Below, in pieces: positions 42,599 to 51,000 of a stretch of 64,000 bases of DNA (its first letter is position 1; every line of letters begins with the position of its first letter). The stretch covers positions 62,001 through 126,000 of the forward strand of contig NZ_CP063373.1 in the NCBI RefSeq assembly GCF_015160855.1, in the 5' to 3' direction. The DNA comes from Streptomyces ferrugineus. Its GTDB lineage: Bacteria > Actinomycetota > Actinomycetes > Streptomycetales > Streptomycetaceae. The notes beneath the pieces are model-generated. The model was given only the letters and a program-made list of their open reading frames with translations. It did not search any database and was not told the DNA's origin. Position numbers and translations under genes: made by a program.

Positions 42599-43075
42599 AT
42601 GAATCACGTAACTGCCCGGCCGGAGGAAGGACTTGGCCCCCGGTACGGCGCCACCTTCCCCATCCTCGGCGAGCACTCCGCCCGGCACCTGCGCCGCATC
42701 CTCCGCCTGTACCTCGCCGCCTGGGGGATGGACGACCTGTACGACCCGGCGTCCCTCGCGCTCACCGAGCTGCTCGCCAATGTCGTACGCCACTGTCCCG
42801 ACCGGCGTGCCGCGGTGCTGATCCTGCGACTGCCGGAGGGGCGGGGACTGCGCGTCGAGGTCACCGACGCGAGCCCGTACCCGCCGTTGTCCACAGCTGT
42901 GGACGAACTCGCGGACGGCGGGCGCGGAGTGGTGATCGTCGATGCCGTCACGGATCGGTGGGGGTGGGTTCCCTTGACCGACCGGCCCGGCAAGACCGTC
43001 TGGTTCGAGTGCGACACCAAGGCCGCGGGAGAACGTGAGGTGAACGACGAACGGCGCGAGAGGGACGGGTGTTGA
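42599..43075 (+). CDS. HATPase_c_2 ATP-binding protein (anti-sigma/regulatory kinase-like)
   Basis: 158 residues with the GHKL fold: N-box ALTELLANVVRHCPD, G1-like VEVTDASPYPP, and GGRGVVIVDAVTDRWGW. These small proteins, related to SpoIIAB/RsbW, are often encoded next to DUF397/DUF5753 regulators in Streptomyces. The ligand may be ATP. No transmembrane segment or kinase activity residues for sensor function are seen. ATG at 42599 in a divergent arrangement with the XRE gene. Together they form the classical three-gene regulatory trio. Confidence 0.85.
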   Translation: MNHVTARPEEGLGPRYGATFPILGEHSARHLRRILRLYLAAWGMDDLYDPASLALTELLANVVRHCPDRRAAVLILRLPEGRGLRVEVTDASPYPPLSTAVDELADGGRGVVIVDAVTDRWGWVPLTDRPGKTVWFECDTKAAGEREVNDERRERDGC

Positions 43076-43110
43076 CGCCGCGAGGAACATCCCCCCGAAA
43101 CGCCGAGGAC

Positions 43111-43161
43111 GATTGATCGCCCTGAGCAAACCATGTCGCCGATCAATTCCGCGGTCTCCAG
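43111..43161 (+). promoter_or_regulatory. Conserved upstream element, copy C (NLP promoter region)
   Basis: GATTGATCGCCCTGAGC, then CGCCGATCAATTCCGCGG and CCAG, beginning 119 bp before the NLP start codon. The half-sites ATTGATCG / CGATCAAT form an 8-bp perfect inverted repeat in this copy. Spacing between ATCAA and CCAG is 16 bp, as in copies A and B. Confidence 0.7.
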
Positions 43162-43229
43162 TCTCGGTCTCGTCCCGCCGGACTCCCGGCAGAACGAACC
43201 GAACCAAGCGAACTACTGGAGCACCCCAC

Positions 43230-44009
43230 ATGTCACAGACAGCCAAGCCCCGCCGACGGTCCCGTCTCGCCCAGGCCGCCGTCGTCCTGGGCAGCGCCGC
43301 CGCCCTGACCGTCGGCCTGACGGGCAGCGCGAGCGCCGGCGTCCTGAACCCGCTGCCGTGGAACGCGAGCACCTTCCAGAGCAAGTACATGCCGCGGTTC
43401 GACTACGACACGGACGGCTGCTTCCCCGCGGCGGCGGTGGACGCGGGCGGACACCTCAACGGCGGCCTCAAGAACAGCGGCTCGATCACCGGCCAGTGCC
43501 GGGACGGCCACCTCGGCAGAGCCAACACGTACTCGCAGTCCCTGTGCAGGAACGGCTGGTGTGCGTACGTCTACGCGCTCTACTTCGAGAAGGACCAGAC
43601 GCTCAACGGCGCCGACGCCTTCGGGCACCGCCACGACTGGGAGTCCGTCGTGGTCTTCCAGAAGCAGGGCGAGGAGCGCCCCCGTTACCTGGCCGCCTCC
43701 CGGCACGGCGGCTACAGCACCCACCCGATCAACGAGGTGCCGATGGACGGCAACCACGTCAAGATCGTGTACCACAAGGACGGCGCGAGCACCCACGCCT
43801 TCCGCTTCGCCAAGTGGGGCGAGGACACGGAGGCCTGGGGCCCGGGCAACCAGTGGGACACCCCGGCCCTGGTCACCATGGAACAAATGGACAAGACGCC
43901 GCGCGACGCCCTGTGGAACTCCACGTGGGGCCGGGCCAACTTCCCGCTGACCAACAACCTGGTCAGCAACATCAACAAGGCCCGGCCGGGTGAGGTCCCC
44001 GCGTTCTGA
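43230..44009 (+). CDS. Secreted NPP1/NLP family necrosis-inducing protein
   Basis: 259 residues: signal peptide (about 1-36) and a single NPP1 domain. The diagnostic heptapeptide GHRHDWE (about 132-138) provides the metal-binding residues of cytolytic NLPs. Two Cys pairs are likely (CFPA/QCRD; LCRNGWCAY). NLPs bind plant sphingolipids and cause membrane damage; bacterial members occur in plant-associated actinobacteria. The longer ORF upstream is ignored in favour of ATG at 43230 with GGAG nine bases before it. It shares an upstream element with the RIP gene. Confidence 0.88.
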   Translation: MSQTAKPRRRSRLAQAAVVLGSAAALTVGLTGSASAGVLNPLPWNASTFQSKYMPRFDYDTDGCFPAAAVDAGGHLNGGLKNSGSITGQCRDGHLGRANTYSQSLCRNGWCAYVYALYFEKDQTLNGADAFGHRHDWESVVVFQKQGEERPRYLAASRHGGYSTHPINEVPMDGNHVKIVYHKDGASTHAFRFAKWGEDTEAWGPGNQWDTPALVTMEQMDKTPRDALWNSTWGRANFPLTNNLVSNINKARPGEVPAF

Positions 44010-44033
44010 CGCACCCTCCGGACCGGCTGGCTG

Positions 44034-45659
44034 TCACCCGCTGCTGACCTGCAACTGCTCCAGCCGCTGATGGACGTTCTCCAGGGCGCCTCGCCGGCGC
44101 CCCGGCACCTTGCTCCTCAGCTCCGCGAGAGCGGACCCCAGTTCGCGCGCGAGCGCCGTGTCGCGGATCTGCCCCCACTGGTGGTGGGCGCGGTCAACCG
44201 CGTCCTCCACCGCGGGCGCGTCCGGGGCCTGCCCCGCGGTGAGCCGCGCCGAGGCGACCGACAGCCACGCCCGGCAACTGCGCACCGGATCCCCCGCCAG
44301 CATCGCCAGATCGGCCCGCACCTCACTCCAGTGCAGCCCCTCCGAAGAACCGGGCCCATACACCTGCACCGCCCTGAGCTCCTCCCGAGCGGCCAACTCA
44401 TCGGCATCATCGTGCCGCCCGGCCTGGACGGCGGTGGTGATGGCGTCGTGGGGGTCGTCCCCACCCCGGACGGAGTTGGGTGACGGAGGCTGGGTGGAAC
44501 TCGGCGCCGGGGATTGGGCGGGGCTCAGGGCCGGGGGCTCGGCAGCGTCGAGCGTCGGGGGCTGAGGGGAACTGGGCGCCGAGGGCTGGGCGGGGTCGAG
44601 GGCCGGGCTCCGCTTGGGGCCGGGCGGGACGGTCGGTTCGGGTGTCGGCGGGGTGCTCGGCAGGGGCGTCAGCACCAGGGTTGGTGGGTTGCTCGGCACG
44701 GGGGGAGGTGTGGGGCTCGGGGGGTTGCTCGGGGCGGGGGTGGGCGAGGCGCTCGTCGCGGGCGTCGGCGCAGGGTCCGGCGAAGCGCTCGTCGCGGGCG
44801 TCGGTGAGGGGGCCGGCACGGCAGTCGCCTCCAGCGTCGCCTCAGTCTCCGGAGCGGAGGCCGGCGCGGAGGTCGGCACGGCGGCCGTCGTGGGCATCGG
44901 CGCGGAGGCTCGTCCGTCGGCCGGTGCAGCAGTCGCCGCGGAGGCGGGTGCGGAGGTCGGCAAGGGAGTTGGCGCAGGGGCCAGTAGCCCGCCCGGTGCT
45001 GAAGCCGGTGTCGGTGGCTGCGTCGGGGTCTGGGCCGTCAGGATGATGTCCGTGCCCGGGCCGGAGTCCGGGGAGATGCGGGCCAGGGCATGTTGGTGCA
45101 GGTGGTCCAGTGGTGGGCGGTGGCCGCTGCGCAGGAGGGTCGCCACCGCCTTCATGTACGCGGGGCCCGCCACCGTACGGCGGCTCGGCGGTGGGGCGAT
45201 ACGGCCGTACACCGCGCTGTTGCGGCCGGAGTCGAGGGGGTTGGCGCACAGCCACTCCCAGGTCTCCGCGTCGGCGTGCAGATCGACGAGCAGGGACGTC
45301 GAGCCCGGTGCGCGCAGGCGCAGTTCCTCGCGGAACCAGTGCCAGGGGAACCCGGTGTAGCGGACCGTGGCCGGGGTGGAGCGGGCCAGTGCGAGGTGGG
45401 GCAGGTGCTGGCGGCGGTCCAGCTGCAGTTGGCCGGCGACGAACACCGTGAGCGGGCCGGGGGCGGTCGCGGCGGCCCGCAGGCGGGTCAGGACGGCCTG
45501 CGGCTCCAGCGGGTCGGCGAGTTCGACGACGTTCGCGGTGTCGGTGCCGGACAGCACGGCCGGCGGCACCGCGGCCAGGACCGGGAGCACGGACGCCGCG
45601 TCCACCAGACAGCCCTTGCCCGCCGGTGAGGCGGCGAGCAGCAGCACGGTTCCGGGCAT
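44034..45659 (-). CDS. Hypothetical protein with Pro/Ala/Ser-rich central region
   Basis: 541 residues. The N-terminal domain (about 1-200) is globular, with LTVFVAGQLQLDRRQHLPHLALA and YTGFPWHWFREELRLRAPG. A very long low-complexity segment (about 210-390) consists almost entirely of Pro, Ala, Ser and Thr with PTPATSASPDPAP-type repeats. The C-terminal helical domain (about 395-541) looks TPR-like: AITTAVQAGRHDDADELAAREELRAVQVYG and later AHHQWGQIRDTALARELGS. No catalytic motif is visible. ATG at 45659. The low-complexity part may vary between strains. Confidence 0.6.
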   Translation of the reverse strand: MPGTVLLLAASPAGKGCLVDAASVLPVLAAVPPAVLSGTDTANVVELADPLEPQAVLTRLRAAATAPGPLTVFVAGQLQLDRRQHLPHLALARSTPATVRYTGFPWHWFREELRLRAPGSTSLLVDLHADAETWEWLCANPLDSGRNSAVYGRIAPPPSRRTVAGPAYMKAVATLLRSGHRPPLDHLHQHALARISPDSGPGTDIILTAQTPTQPPTPASAPGGLLAPAPTPLPTSAPASAATAAPADGRASAPMPTTAAVPTSAPASAPETEATLEATAVPAPSPTPATSASPDPAPTPATSASPTPAPSNPPSPTPPPVPSNPPTLVLTPLPSTPPTPEPTVPPGPKRSPALDPAQPSAPSSPQPPTLDAAEPPALSPAQSPAPSSTQPPSPNSVRGGDDPHDAITTAVQAGRHDDADELAAREELRAVQVYGPGSSEGLHWSEVRADLAMLAGDPVRSCRAWLSVASARLTAGQAPDAPAVEDAVDRAHHQWGQIRDTALARELGSALAELRSKVPGRRRGALENVHQRLEQLQVSSG

Positions 45660-45729
45660 CGGTCCCTCCCCATCCCCCGTCGATCACGTACGGCAGCACC
45701 GTAACCGCTGCTGGTGCAAAGGGGGGATC

Positions 45730-46929
45730 TCAAGCCTGCAAACGTCCGTTTCCGTCCCCATTCCCCGCATTCCCCACGCCACTTCTCCGCCGTACCGCGA
45801 ACACCGTCGTGTCATCGGCCAGCCGCCCGCCGCAGTGCCGCAGCGTGCGCTCCCGCACGAACGCGACCAGCCGCGGGGGCCACCCGAGGTCGGGGTCGGC
45901 GGCGACGGCCTCGGCGAGGTCGGCGGCGAGCGGGTAGAAGTCGCCGGCGCCGTCCCGCGCCTCGGTCACCCCGTCCGTGGTCAGCAGCAGCGTCTCGCCG
46001 GGGCGCAGCGGCACGCGAAGGACGGGCGGCGGGCCGTCGGCGGGGGCGAGTTCGCCCATGCCGAGGGGCAGGCCGTGGTCGGGCGGCAGGGACCGCACCC
46101 CGCCGGACCCGACGACGAGCGGGCATTCATGGCCGAGGACGACGGCGTCCACCACGTCCCGGTCCCCGTCGGGGAAGCCGATCAGCACGGCGGTGGCGAA
46201 CCGATCGCCGTCCTCCCTGCCGAGGGCCACCCGCATCCGGCAGTGCCGCCGCATCCGCTCCTCCAGCCGTGCGGCGACCGCCGCGAGGTCCGGTTCGTGG
46301 TAGCCGGCCTCGCGGAAGGTGCCGAGCAGCGCGGCCGCCGCCTCCACCGCGCCCAGCCCCTTGCCCTGGACGTCGCCGAGGATGACGCGGGTGCCGTACC
46401 GGCCGGACTGGATGTCGTAGAAGTCGCCGCCGACCCTCGCCTCGCTGTCGGCGGCGAGATAGACGGCCGCGTGCTCCAGGCCGCCCCAGCCCGGCGGCAG
46501 CGGGCGCAGCACGGTGCGGCGGATGGTGGCGGCGACGTCCTGCATGTGCAGCATGCGCCGCTCGCCGCGCACCCGGACCACGCAGGCCAGCGTGGCCAGC
46601 ACTCCGCCGATGCCGGCGAGGACGAGGTCGGGCAGGCCGGCCTGGTACTCGTGCGGCAGCACGGCGTCCGCGCCGATGTAGGTGGCGGGCGCGAGCACCG
46701 CGAAGACGGCCGTGCCCCACACCCCGCAGATCGCGGCGGCGATACCGGGCACCAGCACGATCCAGGACAGGATCCGGAAGTCCTCGGTGGTCCTGAAGTC
46801 GACGAGCACGATGGCGACGAGCAGCAGCAGCGGCGGCACCCAGGCGAGGCTCCGGCCACGCACCCGCAGCAGCTCCGGCCGCTCCGCGTCACCCTGCAGC
46901 CCGGTCGCCCCGTCGCTGACCGCCCTCAT
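45730..46929 (-). CDS. Membrane PP2C-family serine/threonine phosphatase (SpoIIE-like)
   Basis: 399 residues. An N-terminal region with about five transmembrane helices (about 25-135) precedes the SpoIIE-type PP2C domain: ARVGGDFYDIQSGRYGTRVILGDVQGKGLGA (metal-binding Asp in GGDFYD and GDVQGKG), then ETLLLTTDGVTEARD, and finally LADDTTVFAVRRR. Such phosphatases remove phosphate from anti-anti-sigma factors. ATG at 46929 follows GAGGG. No anti-sigma or STAS gene is adjacent. Confidence 0.88.
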   Translation of the reverse strand: MRAVSDGATGLQGDAERPELLRVRGRSLAWVPPLLLLVAIVLVDFRTTEDFRILSWIVLVPGIAAAICGVWGTAVFAVLAPATYIGADAVLPHEYQAGLPDLVLAGIGGVLATLACVVRVRGERRMLHMQDVAATIRRTVLRPLPPGWGGLEHAAVYLAADSEARVGGDFYDIQSGRYGTRVILGDVQGKGLGAVEAAAALLGTFREAGYHEPDLAAVAARLEERMRRHCRMRVALGREDGDRFATAVLIGFPDGDRDVVDAVVLGHECPLVVGSGGVRSLPPDHGLPLGMGELAPADGPPPVLRVPLRPGETLLLTTDGVTEARDGAGDFYPLAADLAEAVAADPDLGWPPRLVAFVRERTLRHCGGRLADDTTVFAVRRRSGVGNAGNGDGNGRLQA

Positions 46930-46988
46930 GGCCCTCAGCGAAACACGGCGTTCGCCGCGCCGCATCCGGGTACCCGGGGTGTCGCGCC

Positions 46989-47038
46989 ATCGCAACCGAC
47001 ACCCATCGCGAACCGACACCTACCGCGAACCGACACCT
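46989..47038 (+). repeat. Short tandem repeat upstream of the PP2C and membrane protein genes
   Basis: Three head-to-tail copies of about 17 bp built on ATCGCGAACCGACACCT (46989-47004, 47005-47021, 47022-47038), the first one base shorter. They lie in the divergent promoter region between the phosphatase (minus) and the following membrane protein gene (plus). Confidence 0.75.
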
Positions 47039-47110
47039 TCCGTCGACTTGCCAGCCGACCTCCCCAGGTGTGCCCTGGAGGGCGGGGGGCGAGGAGAGAG
47101 GAGTGCTCCC

Positions 47111-47569
47111 ATGGCTCATGCGGCACCCGCGCCCGGCGGACGGGCTTCCGGGACGGGTACGGCCGGCAGGGGCGGCCTGCCCGATGTGTTCAGCGAGCGG
47201 ACGCACCGCGTCGCGAGCGTGGCCGTACCGGTCGTCCTCGGGCTGGTCTACGGCTACTGGGCCGCGGCGAACCGGCGCTCCGGCGGTGAGATCACCGGCT
47301 GGAACCTGCTCTTCGGCTTTGTCACGGCGGCCGCGTTCATGGTGCTCTACGTCGCCGTGCGCTGGGTCGCCTCGCGCACGATCCGCGAGGTGCACGCGAT
47401 CCTGTGGTCCGCCTTCGCGGGCTGCGCGTTCGGTTTCCTCTACGACCAGACCGACAAGTCCGTCCTGCGGTCCGCGATCATGGGGCTCGTGATCGGCGCC
47501 GCCGTCTTCGCAGTGCTGTTCTACCGGTACTACACGCACGAGGACGCCCAGGGCCGCCGTACCGCCTGA
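47111..47569 (+). CDS. Four-helix membrane protein of unknown function
   Basis: 152 residues. A disordered Gly/Ala-rich N-terminus (about 1-28) is followed by four transmembrane segments: VASVAVPVVLGLVYGYW, LLFGFVTAAAFMVLYVAVRWV, ILWSAFAGCAFGFLYD and AIMGLVIGAAVFAVLFYRYY. No domain is recognised. ATG at 47111 with GAGGAG upstream. It is divergent from the phosphatase gene across the repeat array and ends at a very strong terminator, so it is monocistronic. Confidence 0.65.
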   Translation: MAHAAPAPGGRASGTGTAGRGGLPDVFSERTHRVASVAVPVVLGLVYGYWAAANRRSGGEITGWNLLFGFVTAAAFMVLYVAVRWVASRTIREVHAILWSAFAGCAFGFLYDQTDKSVLRSAIMGLVIGAAVFAVLFYRYYTHEDAQGRRTA

Positions 47570-47577
47570 AGGAGCGC

Positions 47578-47626
47578 ACGGTTCGGCCCCGGCCGCTCGC
47601 CGACACGGCGGCCGGGGCCGAACCGT
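47578..47626 (+). terminator. Very strong terminator after the membrane protein gene
   Basis: Perfect 19-bp inverted repeat, ACGGTTCGGCCCCGGCCGC at 47578-47596 and its complement at 47608-47626, with an 11-nt loop, 8 bp after the stop codon. Confidence 0.9.
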
Positions 47627-47778
47627 TCCCCTTCATCCACCCACGAGACCCGGCCTCCTCACTCCTCCCGATCCATGAGACACCCGTTCGGGTGAACCCT
47701 CCACCGGAGAGCGACGCCGTGCCGCCGTCTGCAGGCACACCGCTGGCACCGCGGCCCCCGTGACCGTTGCCTGAACGG

Positions 47779-48690
47779 GTGCCCACACGTCTGCGGAACG
47801 CCCTGTCGGCAGCGCTGATCGCCCTGTCGTGCCTCCTCGTGCCGTTCGGCGTGCTCGCGGCCTGGGTGGTCCACGGGCTGTCCGACACCGGCAGATACGT
47901 CACGACGATGGCGCCGCTCGCCACCGATCCGGCGGTGCGGGGCGCGGTCGCGGACGCCGTGGAGGCCGGGATCATGCGCGTGGTCGACGACCGGCCGGCG
48001 GCGTCGCCCGGTACCGGCTCCGTACGCCCCTTCGTGGACGACGCGGTCCGCTCGTTCACCCGCACCGAGGCCTTCCGCACGGCGTGGGACACGGGCAACC
48101 GGGAGCTGCACGACGCCGTGCTGCGCGCCCTGCGGGACGAGCGCGAGCGCGCGGTCACCGTCGATCTCGCCCCGATCACCGCCCAGGTCAAACACCGCCT
48201 CGCCGCCGACCACGTCCCGTTCGCACACCGCATCCCGGTCACGCACGCCGAGGTCGACGTGCTCGCGGCCGATGAACTGGACCGGCTCAGAAAGGGCTAC
48301 CACGTGCTAGAAGTCGCCGGATTCTGGCTGCCCGTCGCGGGCGCCGTGCTCGCCGTCACCGGTATCGCCATCGCCGCGTGCCGCCGCCGCGCGGTCATGG
48401 CGACCGCCCTGGGCACGGCGCTCGGGGGCGCGTTCCTGGCTCTGGCGGTGGTGATCGGCCGCCGGCTCACCCTGGCCGACCTGCCGGAGGCGGCCCACCG
48501 TCCGGCCGCGGGCGCGATCTACGACGCCCTGACGGCGACCCTGCGCACGGTGTCCTGGCTGCTGTTCGCCCTCGGTATGGCGGTGGCCCTGGTCTGCCGG
48601 GTCACGGAGCACTTCGCGCAACGCCGGCGAGCGTCCGGGGCGGCGCCCACCACTGACCCGACCCCCGAGCAGACCCGAGCCCGAGTCTGA
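47779..48690 (+). CDS. Integral membrane protein of unknown function
   Basis: About 303 residues: one N-terminal helix (about 10-35) and an extracytoplasmic helical region (about 40-175) with VTTMAPLATDPAVRGAVADAVE. Three further helices follow (about 180-275). No catalytic motif; it resembles hypothetical actinobacterial membrane proteins with one outside domain. The start is uncertain: TTG at 47767 or GTG at 47779, neither with a good ribosome binding site. The 3' end shares a duplicated segment with the neighbouring MocR gene. Confidence 0.6.
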   Translation: MPTRLRNALSAALIALSCLLVPFGVLAAWVVHGLSDTGRYVTTMAPLATDPAVRGAVADAVEAGIMRVVDDRPAASPGTGSVRPFVDDAVRSFTRTEAFRTAWDTGNRELHDAVLRALRDERERAVTVDLAPITAQVKHRLAADHVPFAHRIPVTHAEVDVLAADELDRLRKGYHVLEVAGFWLPVAGAVLAVTGIAIAACRRRAVMATALGTALGGAFLALAVVIGRRLTLADLPEAAHRPAAGAIYDALTATLRTVSWLLFALGMAVALVCRVTEHFAQRRRASGAAPTTDPTPEQTRARV

Positions 48691-48886
48691 CGACAAACCC
48701 CGCGCACGGGTCCCCTCTCGACCCGACCACACCCTCCGTTCACGGCCCGCCACACCCTCCGCCCGCGCGCCCGACCACACCCTCCGCCCGCGCGCCCGAT
48801 CACAGAACACGTGGCGCAACGCCGGCGAGCGTCCGCAGCGCGCCCCGCAGATCCGGCTCGGGAGCAGACGCGAGTCCGAGTCTGAC
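48616..48886. repeat. Direct duplication linking the 3' ends of two adjacent genes
   Basis: GCGCAACGCCGGCGAGCGTC plus CG occurs at 48616-48637 and again at 48814-48835. A second shared block follows in each copy: GAGCAGACCCGAGCCCGAGT (48667 on) and GAGCAGACGCGAGTCCGAGT (48861 on), both ending GTCTGAC. Between them, CGACCACACCCTCCG units are repeated several times (48723-48789). Confidence 0.7.
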
Positions 48887-50119
48887 CGCGTCCGGCGTGC
48901 GGTTCGGGTCGACGGCGAAGGCGGGACCGGGCGTCACCGCGATGCCGTGCGCGGCCGCGGCGGCCGTGAAGGTGTCCGCCCGCCATGGCGCGGGCAGCTC
49001 CCACCAGGCGAAATAGGCGCGCGGGTCGGACCGTACGGCGAACCCCCGCAGTTCCTCGGCCACCACCCGCTGCCGCCCCGCCGCATCGGCTCTCTTCTCC
49101 TCGACCAGCCGCTCCACCACCCCCTCCCCGATCCACCGCACCGCGGCCTGAACCGCGAACCGCCCCGCACTCCACCCACCGGACCGCACGGCCCCCGCCA
49201 CCGCCTCGGCCCGCCCTTCCGGCACGACGACGAACCCCACGGTCAGCCCGGGCGCGACCCGCTTGGAGAGACCGTCGACGACGTGGACGAGCCCGGGCGC
49301 GTGGACGGCGAGGGGGTCGTCGTCGGTGAGGAACGACCAGATGCGGTCCTCCACGACGGGGATGTTCAGATCGAGCACCGCGCGCGCGAGCCCGCGCCGC
49401 CGCTCGGGAGGGGTCGTCACCGAGGTCGGGTTGTGCAGGGTCGGCTGGAGGTACAGCGCGGCCAGCGGAGCGGTGCGGTGGGCAGCGGCGACGGACTCCG
49501 CGAGCGGGCCCTCCTCGTCCGTGGCCAGCGGCACCAGCGTGATGCCGAGCCGGGCGGCGATCTCCTTGACCACGGGATACGTCAGCGCCTCGACGCCGAC
49601 CCGGCCGCCGGGCCGGACCAAGGAGGCGAGGGTGGCGGCGACGGCTTGGCGGGCGTTGCCGGTGAACAGCAGCCGGTCGGGGTCGGGCCGCCAGCCCCGG
49701 GTGGCGAGCAGTCCGGCCACCGCCCGGCGGGCCTCGGGCGTGCCGGTGGCGGGGACCGGGCGCAGGGCGTCGGCGAGAACGTCGGGGCGCAGGAGCGGCG
49801 CGAGGCCGGGCGCGAGAAGCTCCGGCTCACCCGGCGCCGACGGGTAGTTGAGCTCCAGGTTGACCGGCACGGCGGTCGCCGCCTCGACGAGCGCACGCCC
49901 GCTTCCCTCCGGAGCGGCCCGCACGAAGGTCCCGCGACCGACCTCCCCGACCACCAGCCCCCGCCGCACGAGCTCGGCGTACACCCGCCCCGCCGTGGAC
50001 CCGGCGATCCCACGCCGCCGCGCGAACGCCCGCTGCGGAGGCAGCCGTTGGCCCGGCTTGAGCCGCCCGGCGGCGATGTCGTCGGCGATGCGATCAGCAA
50101 TCCGCCGAAAGTCACTCAC
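48800..50119 (-). CDS. MocR-type regulator (GntR HTH fused to PLP aminotransferase fold)
   Basis: 439 residues. The GntR-family winged helix (RIADRIADDIAAGRLKPGQRLPPQRAFARRRGIAGSTAGRVYAEL across about 5-50) is followed by an aminotransferase-like domain. It keeps the PLP lysine in VVDGLSKRVAPGL and the pyridine-binding Asp in IPVVEDRIW. MocR proteins sense PLP or amino compounds and usually regulate a divergent gene, here the alpha/beta hydrolase. A candidate operator of two direct repeats lies between them. GTG start at 50119. Confidence 0.88.
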   Translation of the reverse strand: MSDFRRIADRIADDIAAGRLKPGQRLPPQRAFARRRGIAGSTAGRVYAELVRRGLVVGEVGRGTFVRAAPEGSGRALVEAATAVPVNLELNYPSAPGEPELLAPGLAPLLRPDVLADALRPVPATGTPEARRAVAGLLATRGWRPDPDRLLFTGNARQAVAATLASLVRPGGRVGVEALTYPVVKEIAARLGITLVPLATDEEGPLAESVAAAHRTAPLAALYLQPTLHNPTSVTTPPERRRGLARAVLDLNIPVVEDRIWSFLTDDDPLAVHAPGLVHVVDGLSKRVAPGLTVGFVVVPEGRAEAVAGAVRSGGWSAGRFAVQAAVRWIGEGVVERLVEEKRADAAGRQRVVAEELRGFAVRSDPRAYFAWWELPAPWRADTFTAAAAAHGIAVTPGPAFAVDPNRTPDAVRLGLASAPEPDLRGALRTLAGVAPRVL

Positions 50120-50147
50120 AAGCCCGCCCTCCCACAGTCCTCCCGAG

Positions 50148-50182
50148 ATTGCACCGAGGGCAAAGATCCTATTGCACCGAGG
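50148..50182. promoter_or_regulatory. Candidate MocR operator, two direct repeats
   Basis: ATTGCACCGAGG at 50148-50159 and again at 50171-50182, 23 bp apart start to start (about two helix turns), between the divergent MocR and hydrolase genes. Paired direct repeats are the usual MocR binding pattern. Confidence 0.65.
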
Positions 50183-50208
50183 AGCTGAGCGGATCTAGGG
50201 TCGTCGAC

Positions 50209-51000
50209 ATGAGCCCCTTCCTCGCATACGAGGACAAAGGCGCCGATCTCGGCGCTGATCTCCCCTCCGTCCCCCTCGTCCTCGTCCACGGCCACCCCTT
50301 CGACCACACGATGTGGACCCCGCAGATCGAGAAGTTCTCCACCACCCGCCGGGTCGTCGCCCCCGACCTGCGCGGCTACGGCGCCTCCCCGGTCGTCCCC
50401 GGCATCACCCCGCTGGCCGCCTTCGCCGAGGACATCGAAACCCTGCTGGACGACCTCGGGCTGGAGACCTTCGTACTGGCGGGCCTGTCGATGGGCGGCC
50501 AGATCGTCATGGAGTGCTACGCCCGCTTCCCCGACCGCGTCCGCGGCCTGGTCCTCGCCGACACCTTCCCGGCGGCGGAGACGGACGACGGCAGGCGGAC
50601 GCGGAACGCCATGGCGGACCGGCTGCTGCGCGAGGGCATGCGCGGATACGCCGACGAGGTGCTGGAGAAGATGGTCGCGCCGTACGCCGCCGCCGAGGTC
50701 AAGGCCCACGTCCACCGCATGATGACGGCGACCCCGCCCGAGGGCGCCGCGGCGGCCCTGCGCGGCCGCGCCGAACGCCCCGACTACCGCGACCTGCTGA
50801 CCCGCGTCACCGTCCCCGCCCTGGTCGTCGTGGGCGCCGACGACACCTACACCCCCGTCCCGGACGCGGAGGCGATGCACGCGGCGCTGCCGGACTCGAC
50901 ACTCCGGGTGATCGAGCGCGCGGCACACATGCCGAACCTGGAGCGGGCGGGGGAGTTCAACGAGGCGCTGGGGGAGTTCCTGGCGAAGGTCCACGACTAG
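50209..51000 (+). CDS. Alpha/beta hydrolase
   Basis: 263 residues with the alpha/beta-hydrolase fold. The nucleophile is Ser94 in VLAGLSMGGQIV, the oxyanion region is LVHGHPFDHTMW, and the acid and His of the triad lie in VVVGADDTYTP and RAAHMPNLE. No signal peptide is seen, so it is cytoplasmic. The substrate is unknown; esters or enol-lactones are usual. ATG at 50209. Divergent from the MocR regulator, which probably controls it through the repeats between them. Confidence 0.88.
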   Translation: MSPFLAYEDKGADLGADLPSVPLVLVHGHPFDHTMWTPQIEKFSTTRRVVAPDLRGYGASPVVPGITPLAAFAEDIETLLDDLGLETFVLAGLSMGGQIVMECYARFPDRVRGLVLADTFPAAETDDGRRTRNAMADRLLREGMRGYADEVLEKMVAPYAAAEVKAHVHRMMTATPPEGAAAALRGRAERPDYRDLLTRVTVPALVVVGADDTYTPVPDAEAMHAALPDSTLRVIERAAHMPNLERAGEFNEALGEFLAKVHD

